Source: Desulfovibrionaceae bacterium
GTDB lineage: Bacteria; Desulfobacterota; Desulfovibrionia; Desulfovibrionales; Desulfovibrionaceae
NCBI GenBank assembly: GCA_015709205.1
Contig: JACCQO010000001.1
Span: 1-64,000 of the forward strand
Reading direction: 5' to 3'
DNA length: 64,000 bases
The translations under genes were made by a program, and so were the position numbers. Below, piece by piece: positions 34,745 through 42,683 of the stretch; within the stretch, counting starts at the first letter, position 1; every line of letters begins with the position of its first letter. The notes under the pieces are model-generated. The model ran no database searches. It saw nothing but the letters and a program-made list of their open reading frames with translations, and was not told the DNA's origin.

Positions 34745-35305
34745 TCAGTTTATCACATCGATGAACTCGGCTGGGAGTCCGTCGAGCCCTCGCAGCGCAT
34801 GGGGCACGCGCGATGCGAAATAGAGGCTGTCGCCGGACTCCAGGACTATGCGTTTATCTCCGAGAGTGATCTCCAGCCGCCCAGCGAGCATGTAGATGAA
34901 CTCCTGCCCCGGATGGGACTGGAAGTTGAGTGCATCCGGCTCCTTGGGCGGCACGGTAATGAAGAACGGCTCCATGCGGCGGTGGGTGAAACGGTAGGCC
35001 AGACTCTTGTAGGCGTAGTCCTTGCGGCGATCCACGGACAGTCCCTCGCCCTTGCGCACCACGGTGTACTCCTTGAGGTGCGCGTCGCCGCCGGACAGCA
35101 GCACGGTGAGGTCCACGTTGCAGGCGCGCGCGGTCTCGTAAAGGAAGCTCACGGGAATCTCCACGGTGCCGGACTCGAACCGCGCCACTTCCTCGGGCGA
35201 CAGGCCCGTGCGCCCGGCCAGCTCTTCCAGGCTCATGTCCACGGCCTCGCGCAGGGCGCGCACGCGCGGCGCGATCTCCTCATAAGGCTTTCTTTCGGCG
35301 CTCAT
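34745..35305 (-). CDS. XRE-cupin transcriptional regulator
   Basis: A 186-residue regulator. Residues ~10-65 form an XRE helix-turn-helix (MSLEELAGRTGLSPEEVARFESG) and residues ~110-180 a cupin ligand-binding barrel (SHPGQEFIYMLAGRLEITLGD). It is a homologue of the protein at 37042-37611, with the same architecture. Such regulators commonly control the metabolic gene beside them. Here each lies directly upstream of an acyl-CoA synthetase gene and probably senses the fatty or aryl acid or its CoA ester. Confidence 0.9.
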   Translation of the reverse strand: MSAERKPYEEIAPRVRALREAVDMSLEELAGRTGLSPEEVARFESGTVEIPVSFLYETARACNVDLTVLLSGGDAHLKEYTVVRKGEGLSVDRRKDYAYKSLAYRFTHRRMEPFFITVPPKEPDALNFQSHPGQEFIYMLAGRLEITLGDKRIVLESGDSLYFASRVPHALRGLDGLPAEFIDVIN

Positions 35306-35385
35306 CTCTGGTCTCCGCTTGCAAGAGGGTTGGAGAACGACGCGCCCGGCCGAAGCCGGACCCGCCGCCCAGGCCGGGCGGGCCG

Positions 35386-37038
35386 CTAGCCCATGGCCTC
35401 CGGAAAGAGTTCGGCCGCCAGCTCGCGCAGCTTGTACTTCTGGATCTTGCCGCTGGCGGTCATGGGGAATTCGTCCATGAAATGGACGTACTTGGGGATC
35501 TTGTGCCAGGCGATCTTGCCGCGGCAGTAGTCGCGCACGTCCTCGGGCTCCAAGTCCACGTTCGCCTTCAGGCGCACGAAGGCCCCGACCTCCTCGCCGT
35601 ACTTGCGGCTGGGCACGCCCGCCACCTGCACGTCCTGGACCCCGTCCAGGTGGTAGAGGAACTCCTCGATCTCGCGCGGGTAGATGTTCTCGCCGCCGCG
35701 GATGATCATGTCCTTCAGGCGCCCGGTGATGGACAGGTAGCCGTGCTCGTCCATGACGCCGAGGTCGCCGGAATGCAGCCAGCCGTCGGCGTCGATGGCC
35801 CGGGCCGTGGCCTCGGGGTTGTTGTAGTAGCCGCGCATGACCAGGTAGCCCCGGCAGCAGATCTCGCCCTGCTCGCCCGGCGCGCTGTCCTCGCCCGTGT
35901 CCGGGTTCACGACCTTGACCTCCACCTCGGGCATGGCCCGGCCCACGGTCTCGGTCTTGCGCTGCAGGTCGTCGTCGATGCGCGTCTGGGTCATCACCGG
36001 CGAGGACTCGGTGAGCCCGTAGCAGATGGTGATCTCGGTCATGTTCATCTTGTCCATGACCTGCTTCATGGTGTGCACCGGGCAGGGCGAACCGGCCATG
36101 ATGCCCGTGCGCAGCGAGGAGTAGTCGAAGCGGTCGAAGAGCTTGTGCTCCAGGATGGCGATGAACATGGTCGGCACGCCGTAGAGCGCGGTGCACTTCT
36201 CCTGGTCCACGGCGGCCATGACGTCCAGGGGCTTGTAGACCTCGGTGAAGACCATGGTCGCGGCGTGGCTGACGCAGGCCAGCACGCCGAGCACGCAGCC
36301 GAAACAGTGGAACAGCGGCACCGGCAGGCAGACGCGGTCCACGTGCGAAAAGCCCTGGTTCTCGCCGATCCAGAAGCCGTTGTTGCCGATGCTCTTGTGC
36401 GTGAGCATGACGCCCTTGGGAAAGCCCGTGGTCCCGGAGGTGTACTGCATGTTGACCACGTCGTCGGGCGTGAGCGAGGCCTGGCGCGCGGCGTAGTCCG
36501 CGTCCGTGACCACGGCGGCCATGGAAAGGACCTCGGGCAGGCTGTACATGCCGCGGTGCTTCTCCTGGCCCAGGAAGAAGGCGCGCTTCATGTGCGGGAA
36601 GGCCTCGTTCCTCATGCGCCCGCGCTCGGCGCTCTTGAACTCGGGAATCAGCTCGTAGAGCGTGGACACGTAGTCCGTGTCGCGGAACCCGTCGATGACG
36701 AAGATGTTCTCGGCCTCGCTCTGGGTCAGCAGGTAGCGCAGCTCCTCGCGCTTGTAGCTGGTGTTCACCGTGAGCAGCACCGCGCCGATGCGCGCGGTGG
36801 CGAACTGCAGGGCCACCCAGTAGGGCACGTTGGTGGCCCACAAGGCGATCTTTTCGCCGCGCTGCACGCCCAGGGCCATGAGGCCCTTGGCCAGCCGATC
36901 GACCAACTCGCCGAACTCGCGGTAGGTCAGCCGGAAGCCACGGTCCACGTAGACCACGGCGTCATTGTCGGGGTGCGCGGCGATGGACTCGTCGAGCAAC
37001 TGCCCCAGGGTGATATCGCGGATGGAGGGCTTGGACAT
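35386..37038 (-). CDS. AMP-forming acyl-CoA synthetase, FadD-like
   Basis: A 550-residue ANL enzyme. The P-loop is YTSGTTGFPKG (about 185-195), the adenine motif is ICYGLTESSPV (about 319-329), the hinge is DGWLHSGDLG and the catalytic lysine lies in MTASGKIQKYKLRE. The substrate is probably a medium- or long-chain fatty acid, feeding beta-oxidation or lipid use. It begins three bases after the stop of the upstream XRE-cupin gene. An 80-base gap separates it from the next regulator gene. Confidence 0.91.
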   Translation of the reverse strand: MSKPSIRDITLGQLLDESIAAHPDNDAVVYVDRGFRLTYREFGELVDRLAKGLMALGVQRGEKIALWATNVPYWVALQFATARIGAVLLTVNTSYKREELRYLLTQSEAENIFVIDGFRDTDYVSTLYELIPEFKSAERGRMRNEAFPHMKRAFFLGQEKHRGMYSLPEVLSMAAVVTDADYAARQASLTPDDVVNMQYTSGTTGFPKGVMLTHKSIGNNGFWIGENQGFSHVDRVCLPVPLFHCFGCVLGVLACVSHAATMVFTEVYKPLDVMAAVDQEKCTALYGVPTMFIAILEHKLFDRFDYSSLRTGIMAGSPCPVHTMKQVMDKMNMTEITICYGLTESSPVMTQTRIDDDLQRKTETVGRAMPEVEVKVVNPDTGEDSAPGEQGEICCRGYLVMRGYYNNPEATARAIDADGWLHSGDLGVMDEHGYLSITGRLKDMIIRGGENIYPREIEEFLYHLDGVQDVQVAGVPSRKYGEEVGAFVRLKANVDLEPEDVRDYCRGKIAWHKIPKYVHFMDEFPMTASGKIQKYKLRELAAELFPEAMG

Positions 37039-37041
37039 GAC

Positions 37042-37611
37042 CTACTCCGGAAAATAGAGCACCGCGTAGATTTCGGCCTTCTCGTCGCCCGCGTTGCTCA
37101 CGTAGTGGGGGACGACGGAATTGTAGTAGAAGCTGTCGCCTTCGTGGAGCACGTGGGTGGCGGCGCCGTAGACCAGTTCCACGGCCCCCTTGAGCACCAC
37201 GATGAACTCCTCGCCCTCGTGGGAGGAGACGACCTTGGTCTCCTCGCGGCCGGGTTCGATCTCCACCAGGAAGGGCTCCATGTGCCGGTCGGACTTGCCC
37301 CGGCCCAGAGAATGGAAGGTCATGGCCGCGGAGGCATCGTTGCCCGAGTGCATGCCCATATCGTCCTTGCGCTCGCCCTTGCGGATGATCAGCGGATCCT
37401 GGCTGATCTTGTCGTCCAGGAAGGTGCCCAGGCGCACGCCCAGGGCCCGGGAAATCCGCAGCAGCGGCCCCAGCGACGGATACAGGTCGCGCTCTTCCAC
37501 GGCCTCCACGAAATCGGCGGCCTGCCCGCTGCGCTCGGCCAGTTCCTCGCGGCTCAACCCCTGCTTTTCCCGGAACGCGCGGATGCGTTCGCCCAGCTTC
37601 TCCATGCTCAT
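37042..37611 (-). CDS. XRE-cupin transcriptional regulator heading the acyl-CoA synthetase operon
   Basis: A 189-residue protein with an XRE helix-turn-helix (residues ~8-62, RAFREKQGLSREELAERSG) and a C-terminal cupin barrel (SHEGEEFIVVLKGAVELVYG, about 128-147). The ATG at 37611 has GGGAGGAAAA directly ahead. A second ATG two codons later (37605) is also possible. Its promoter region and first ~20 codons have a decayed duplicate at 37905-38060. It is the first gene of a four-gene unit. Confidence 0.91.
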   Translation of the reverse strand: MSMEKLGERIRAFREKQGLSREELAERSGQAADFVEAVEERDLYPSLGPLLRISRALGVRLGTFLDDKISQDPLIIRKGERKDDMGMHSGNDASAAMTFHSLGRGKSDRHMEPFLVEIEPGREETKVVSSHEGEEFIVVLKGAVELVYGAATHVLHEGDSFYYNSVVPHYVSNAGDEKAEIYAVLYFPE

Positions 37612-38166
37612 TTTTCCTCCCGGTGGAACATATCTTACGAAAAGGAAAGAGGTTCCTACCATGCTTGTCGTTTTTTTCCAAGAGCGTCGCACCGATCCCG
37701 TCGATCGGACGCGCGCCGGACGGCGGCTATGCGAAAAGATCGCGCCGAACGGCGCGGCCCCTGATGGACGAGACGCGTCGCGTTCCGCCAACGGCGGACA
37801 CGGATGCGCAACGGACGAATCGTCTAGCAGGGCCGAATGGAGCTTCGTACTAGGGGTAGGTAATGGGGAAGAGGTGCAATGATGGGGGTGTTTCCGGGAA
37901 AGACCCGGCTACGAAGTGCGTGAAGCCGTTTTCGGGCGCCTGATTTCTGCATGTCCATTCTTCCTCCCCGCTGGGAAATTCCTACGAAATGGAAAAGTCT
38001 TCTACCATAAGTGTCATTGCTTTCCAAGGGAAATACGCCGGTGTCCGGCGAAAAGCGCGCCGAACGGCGGATGTGCGGAAAGAACGCACCGGGCGGCGGA
38101 CCCTGCGGGACGGAGAGCGCCGCATCCCGCCGCTCGGCGGGACGCGGATGCGGACGAATGGGTCGT
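37612..38166. repeat. Decayed ~345-bp tandem duplication between infA and the XRE-cupin gene
   Basis: Two imperfect copies are visible, about 37605-37835 and 37950-38178, offset by 343-347 bases. Matching landmarks are tttcctcc near the start codons (37611 and 37958), tacgaaa-n-ggaaa (37665 and 37992), ctaccat, tttccaag, cggatgcg and gtctag (37822 and 38165). Each copy spans the end of infA, the intergenic region and the beginning of the regulator gene. Confidence 0.8.
37824..37958 (-). pseudogene. Remnants of duplicated XRE-cupin 5' end and infA 3' end
   Basis: The ATG at 37958 opens a frame reading MDMQKSGARKRLHALRS, clearly related to the live gene's MSMEKLGERIRAFREKQ. After ~20 codons the similarity is lost and the frame ends at 37824. 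That end position corresponds to the infA stop in the live copy. Both gene pieces therefore look like leftovers of a tandem duplication and are not functional. Confidence 0.7.
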
Positions 38167-38385
38167 CTAGCGGGGGCGGAAGGTGATTCTTCCCCGCGTG
38201 AGGTCGTAGGGGCTGAGTTCGACGATGACGTTGTCGCCGGGCATGACCCGAATGCGGAACTTGCGCATCTTGCCGGAAACGTGGGCGAGCACCTCGTGGC
38301 CGTTTTCCAGGACCACCCGGAACATCGCGTTGGGCAGAGCCTCTTCCACGGTGCCGTTGATCGTGATTCCTTCTTCCTTCGCCAT
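38167..38385 (-). CDS. infA: Translation initiation factor IF-1
   Basis: A 72-residue S1/OB-fold protein that binds the 30S A-site during initiation. The sequence is typical from [17 protein letters not shown] through [21 protein letters not shown]. It lies behind the RRM gene, with an intrinsic terminator only 27 bases ahead of its start, so it must be made mainly by read-through or from a promoter hidden in the hairpin. AGGACATC precedes the ATG. Confidence 0.97.
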   Translation of the reverse strand: MAKEEGITINGTVEEALPNAMFRVVLENGHEVLAHVSGKMRKFRIRVMPGDNVIVELSPYDLTRGRITFRPR

Positions 38386-38411
38386 GATGTCCTTTTTTTT
38401 GTTGAGTAGAG

Positions 38412-38445
38412 AAAAAAAAGCCCGCTCCCTTGTCGCGGAGCGGGC
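38412..38445 (-). terminator. Intrinsic terminator or attenuator between the RRM gene and infA
   Basis: A perfect 9-bp stem (38420-38428 with 38437-38445) is followed on the minus strand by an eight-base T run. It ends 27 bases before the infA start codon, which leaves no room for a separate promoter after it. Confidence 0.92.
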
Positions 38446-38484
38446 CCGGGCTGCTGAGAGGATCGTCGGCCGCGTCGGACGCGC

Positions 38485-38748
38485 CTACCAGCGGTTCTGG
38501 CGCGGAGGACGGGGGCGAGCTTCGTTGACCTTCAGGGTGCGGCCCCCGAAGGTGCTGCCGTCCAGGGCCTCGATGGCCTCGGCGGCGCCGGACTCCATCT
38601 CCACGAAGGCGAAGCCGCGGGGACGACCGGTCTCGCGGTCCTCGATCAGTTTGACGGACTGCACATCACCGTACTGGGCGAAGGCTTCACGCACTTCCTC
38701 TTCGGAAGCGCTCCAGGGCAGATTGCCGACGTAAATGTTCGTTGCCAT
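38485..38748 (-). CDS. Single-RRM RNA-binding protein
   Basis: An 87-residue RNA recognition motif protein. RNP2 is IYVGNLPW (residues 5-12) and RNP1 is RGFAFVEM (about 44-51), with the tail ending in basic PRPPRQNRW. Such small RRM proteins of bacteria are often cold-induced and act as RNA chaperones. The ATG at 38748 has GAGGAG about ten bases ahead. The frame extends upstream, but family homology starts here. The long untranslated region upstream fits a regulated leader. Confidence 0.93.
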   Translation of the reverse strand: MATNIYVGNLPWSASEEEVREAFAQYGDVQSVKLIEDRETGRPRGFAFVEMESGAAEAIEALDGSTFGGRTLKVNEARPRPPRQNRW

Positions 38749-39299
38749 CTCTGATTTCTCCTCAATGGCTAAGGGATTAAGAGGTAATTCTTGAGCCGGA
38801 GGCGATGCTTGAACAGAGAGGCAATGCGCGCTACGGAACCCAATTTTCCCCGTCGCCCGGGCCAAGGCGGCCCGGATGCGACCCAACACGCGGAAACCGA
38901 CCCATGTCGGCCCCCAAGTGATTCGCATTTAAGTGACGACTCGGGGTCTGTCCAGCACTTTTTTATGGTATTTCGGTTTTTTTTCGACAAAAGGATACTC
39001 TTTCTCCCCACCGCCACCCGGGCAAACCCACGCTCGGCGGGCGGCCCGGCCGGGAACGGTCCCCGGCGAGACGCCCGGGACGAACAAGCCGAAAACAATA
39101 TCCTTTTCAGGAAGAAACCAAAGAACGGCAGAGAGGAAGGAACGGCGGCGCCGGCCCAACGAATCCCCGCCCCACTCCGCCCGGCGGCGCGAATACCGCC
39201 GGGCCCCTTGTCGGCGGACCATCCCGGTGTCGCGGGCGTCGGCGGACCGATTCCATGCGCCCTCGTTGTCCCGGCACACGCGAACGCCCGGCGCTCCGG
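38749..39299. other. Intergenic region, promoter side of the RRM gene
   Basis: There is no gene in about 550 bases. AT-rich DNA near 38935-39000 could hold the RRM-gene promoter. A long imperfect inverted repeat at 38955-39135 dominates the middle (separate entry). The right part is GC-rich and featureless down to the small membrane peptide gene. Confidence 0.5.
38955..39135. repeat. Long imperfect inverted repeat
   Basis: The left arm, with aaaaggata at 38989-38998, pairs with the right arm, with tatcctttt at 39099-39107. Similarity continues on both sides through cccgggc and gcccggg into a GC-rich centre. Matching is patchy and about 60 percent by eye. It could be a decayed mobile-element remnant or a structured leader. 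Confidence 0.4.
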
Positions 39300-39407
39300 C
39301 TACAGCGACACGCCCAGGTGTGCCGCGGCCGTGAGGACCACGAGCAGGACCAGGGCGGCCAGCACTTCCAGCCCCCTGCGCACGCAGGCCCGTTTCACCC
39401 CGTACAT
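39300..39407 (-). CDS. Small single-span membrane peptide behind nifV
   Basis: A 35-residue open frame, basic at the start (MYGVKRACVRRG) and then one hydrophobic helix of about 20 residues ending LGVSL. It overlaps the end of nifV by 13 bases and has a strong AGGAGGG ribosome site six bases ahead of its ATG, so translation looks real. I recognise no family. Position suggests co-expression with nifV under nitrogen-fixing conditions. It could be a small membrane regulator or transporter accessory, but function is unknown. Confidence 0.5.
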   Translation of the reverse strand: MYGVKRACVRRGLEVLAALVLLVVLTAAAHLGVSL

Positions 39408-40633
39408 GGCGCGCCCTCCTTGCCCGCCCCGGTGCACAGGGCGAGCAGTTCCTCGTCGCGCAGCGGGCGGCCCAGCCGGGCCGATTCCGCACGCACCGCG
39501 GCCACCAGCGCGCCCGCGCGCGCCGGGCCGACCTCCACGCCCAGCCGTCCGGTTGCGTGCAGCACGGCGGCGCGGCCGCTCTTCTTGCCCACGGCCACGG
39601 TGCGGCGCTGGCCGGTCAGCTCCGGGGAAAAGGGTTCGAACAGCGCCGGGTCGCGCAGCACGCCATGGGCGTGGATGCCCGTCTCGCAGGCGAAGATGCG
39701 CCCGCCGGTCACGGGCTTGTCCACGGGCATGGGCCGCCCCAGGGCCGCGGAAAGCGACCGGCACAGGGCCACGGCCGCGTCCATCCGGTAGCCCGCGGCG
39801 CAGGTCCGCCCGGCCAGCCCGCCGCCGTCCGCGCCCGAGCCGGTGCGCGCCAGCACCTGCCGGGCCATGACCTCCTCCAGCCGCGCGATGCCCGCGCGCT
39901 CGCCCAGGCCGAGCACGGACACGTCCGCATAGGCCGCGCCCGCCTCCAGGGCCGTGACGGCGTTGGCCGTGGCCATGCCCAGGTCGTTGTGGCAGTGCAC
40001 GGCCACGTCCAGGGATACGCGCGAGCGCACCAGGCGCACCAGCTCGGCCATGCGCACCGGGGTCAGCAGCCCCACGGTGTCCGCCAGCCGCACGCGCGAC
40101 GCGCCCGCGTCCTCGGCGGCCATGGCCATGCGCACCAGAAATCCGGCGTCGGCGCGCGAACAGTCCTCCAGCCCCACGCTCACGTAGCCGAAGCCCGCCT
40201 CGCGCGCGGCGCGCACCACCACGGCCATGCGCGCCAAAAGCTCGCTGCGGCCCATGCCCAGCCGCGCGCCCATGTGCGCGTCCGACGAGGGCACGCCCAC
40301 GCTGACGCGGTCCACGCCCAGAAGCGCGGCGCGGCGCACGTCCTCCACCCGGCAGGGCGACCACACGGACAGCGCGGTGCGCGGCGGGATCGGCACGGGC
40401 AGGCCCGCGCGGCCGTCTCCGGGCTCGTCGCCGGAAATCGTTCCGGCCGGGGCCCGCACGGCCTCGCGGGCCCAGGCTGCCAGTTCCGGCAGTTCCTCCT
40501 GGCCCACGCAGCCCAGTTCGATCTCGTCGATCCCGGCCGCCACGAGCCCGGCCACGATGCGCCGCCGCAGGGCCGCGTCGTAATACACTTCAAAGGCCTG
40601 TTCCCCTTCGCGCAGGGTCGTGTCGATGAGCAT
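39395..40633 (-). CDS. nifV: Homocitrate synthase NifV
   Basis: A 412-residue DRE-TIM metallolyase-type enzyme that condenses acetyl-CoA and 2-oxoglutarate to homocitrate, the organic ligand of FeMo-cofactor. Visible marks are DTTLREGEQ at residues 4-12, the metal-binding HCHNDLGMATAN near 195-206 and GLGERAG, plus a CETGIHAHG segment typical of NifV. It is divergent from nifH and has its own sigma-54 promoter. AGGAGAGACC precedes the ATG. Context, rather than sequence alone, separates it from isopropylmalate synthase. Confidence 0.93.
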   Translation of the reverse strand: MLIDTTLREGEQAFEVYYDAALRRRIVAGLVAAGIDEIELGCVGQEELPELAAWAREAVRAPAGTISGDEPGDGRAGLPVPIPPRTALSVWSPCRVEDVRRAALLGVDRVSVGVPSSDAHMGARLGMGRSELLARMAVVVRAAREAGFGYVSVGLEDCSRADAGFLVRMAMAAEDAGASRVRLADTVGLLTPVRMAELVRLVRSRVSLDVAVHCHNDLGMATANAVTALEAGAAYADVSVLGLGERAGIARLEEVMARQVLARTGSGADGGGLAGRTCAAGYRMDAAVALCRSLSAALGRPMPVDKPVTGGRIFACETGIHAHGVLRDPALFEPFSPELTGQRRTVAVGKKSGRAAVLHATGRLGVEVGPARAGALVAAVRAESARLGRPLRDEELLALCTGAGKEGAPCTG

Positions 40634-40762
40634 GGTCTCTCCTGTTCGCGTCCGGTGCGGCCGCTTTTTCCGATGGCTTGTTGCGGGCCGGCCCAGCACC
40701 GGTCCGGCCGCCGGGGCGTCCGCCCCACGCCGGCCGGAACCCGTGGGCCCCGCTCCGGGTAT

Positions 40763-40778
40763 CGCAACTTCGATGCCA
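40763..40778 (-). promoter_or_regulatory. Sigma-54 promoter of nifV
   Basis: Read on the minus strand, TGGCATCGAAGTTGC keeps the invariant GG and GC with ten bases between and matches the consensus in TGGCA and TTGC. Transcription would start near 40752, about 120 bases before nifV. Confidence 0.75.
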
Positions 40779-40855
40779 AGTGCGACGAAAATCCAACACG
40801 CTGATATTACGGAGTTTTATAGTTCCCCCCCTGCTCCTCCCAGGGGACGACGAAA

Positions 40856-40871
40856 TTGTCGATGCGGACAA
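40856..40871. promoter_or_regulatory. Candidate NifA activator site shared by nifV and nifH
   Basis: TTGTC-n6-GACAA is a perfect 5-bp inverted repeat. It lies about 90 bases from the nifV -24 element and about 120 from the nifH -24 element, suitable for an enhancer serving both. The classical NifA site is TGT-n10-ACA. Here the spacing is TGT-n8-ACA, so this is a candidate, not a match. Confidence 0.5.
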
Positions 40872-40981
40872 ATCCGTGCTCGCACATGGGCGGGCGCGCC
40901 CTTTTTGTTATCCCTTATTTTCCGCGGTGTTTTACATATTTCCACTGCGATATCGGCAGGATGACCGCAAGCTGCCCCAGA

Positions 40982-40997
40982 TGGCACGCTCCTTGCC
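40982..40997 (+). promoter_or_regulatory. Sigma-54 promoter of the nifH operon
   Basis: TGGCACG-CTCC-TTGCC fits the -24/-12 consensus fully. Transcription should start near 41008, about 43 bases before nifH. An AT-rich stretch at 40896-40950 between it and the palindrome could bind a bending protein such as IHF. Confidence 0.93.
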
Positions 40998-41008
40998 CAA
41001 AAGGGTGA

Positions 41009-41881
<873 letters not shown>

Positions 41882-41926
41882 CCCCGGCCCCGTTCCACCC
41901 ACCACGAACCCAACGGAGAAGAAGCA

Positions 41927-42280
41927 ATGATGATCATGGTGAGAGCTATTGTGCGGCCCGAGAAAGCGGATGACGTCCTGGCCGCCCTCATGGACGCCGG
42001 TTTCCCGGCCGTGACCAAGTACTCGGTGGCCGGGCGCGGCAAGCAGCGCGGCATCAAGATCGGCGAGGTGACCTACGACGAGATCCCCAAGACCATGCTC
42101 ATCTGCGTGGTCCAGGACACGGACAAGGACTTCGTGATCGAGACGATCATGACCGCGGCGCGTTCCGGCAAGAAGGGCGCCTTCGGCGACGGCAAGATCT
42201 TCGTCAGCCCCGTCGAGGACGTCTACACCATCAGTTCCGGCGTGCGCGACACGGCTCCGGCCGAGGGGGTGCCCGCATGA
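41927..42280 (+). CDS. nifI1: NifI1, PII-family nitrogenase regulator
   Basis: A 117-residue PII-like protein encoded between nifH and nifD. With NifI2 it blocks nitrogenase activity when ammonium appears, relieved by 2-oxoglutarate, as shown in methanogens. The signature GRGKQRGIKIGEV and the ATG-adjacent MVRAIVRPEKADDVL fit the family. Two ATGs at 41927 and 41930 are equally plausible behind GGAGAAG. It overlaps nifI2 by four bases. Confidence 0.96.
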   Translation: MMIMVRAIVRPEKADDVLAALMDAGFPAVTKYSVAGRGKQRGIKIGEVTYDEIPKTMLICVVQDTDKDFVIETIMTAARSGKKGAFGDGKIFVSPVEDVYTISSGVRDTAPAEGVPA

Positions 42281-42651
42281 AGGAGATCGTCGCCGTCGTG
42301 CGCATGAACATGATGAACCGCACCAAACAGGCCCTGACCGACGCGGGCGTGGACGCCTTCTTCGCCCACGAATGCTCGGGCCGGGGCAAGGGGCTCGTCA
42401 ACGAGAAGCTCCTCGAGGGTGCGGGCAAGGGCTACGCCGAGGCCGTGGAGATGCTCGGCGAGAAGGGGCGGCTGTACCCCAAGCGCATGATCACCGTGGT
42501 CGTTCCCAGCGAAGACGTGGACGACGTGGTCGCGGCGATCATCGAGGCCAACCAGACGGGCAAGCCCGGCGACGGGAAGATCTTCGTCATGCCCGTGAGC
42601 AACGCCGTCCGCGTCCGCACCGGCGAGGTCGGCGAGGCATCCATCAGCTGA
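42277..42651 (+). CDS. nifI2: NifI2, PII-family nitrogenase regulator
   Basis: A 124-residue partner of NifI1. It has the conserved MKEIVAVVRMNMMNRTK start, GRGKGLV in the T-loop region and VVPSEDVDDVVAAIIEANQTG. The two form a hetero-oligomer that binds NifDK and prevents Fe-protein docking. The ATGA overlap with nifI1 indicates coupled synthesis in equal amounts. Confidence 0.96.
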   Translation: MKEIVAVVRMNMMNRTKQALTDAGVDAFFAHECSGRGKGLVNEKLLEGAGKGYAEAVEMLGEKGRLYPKRMITVVVPSEDVDDVVAAIIEANQTGKPGDGKIFVMPVSNAVRVRTGEVGEASIS

Positions 42652-42683
42652 CCCGCAGCAAAACGCCAGAAGAGGAAATCAGT

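Noticed and set aside
36000-36400. Possible second operon start inside the FadD-like gene
   Set aside because: No promoter or internal start is supported. The synthetase frame is continuous with all motifs.
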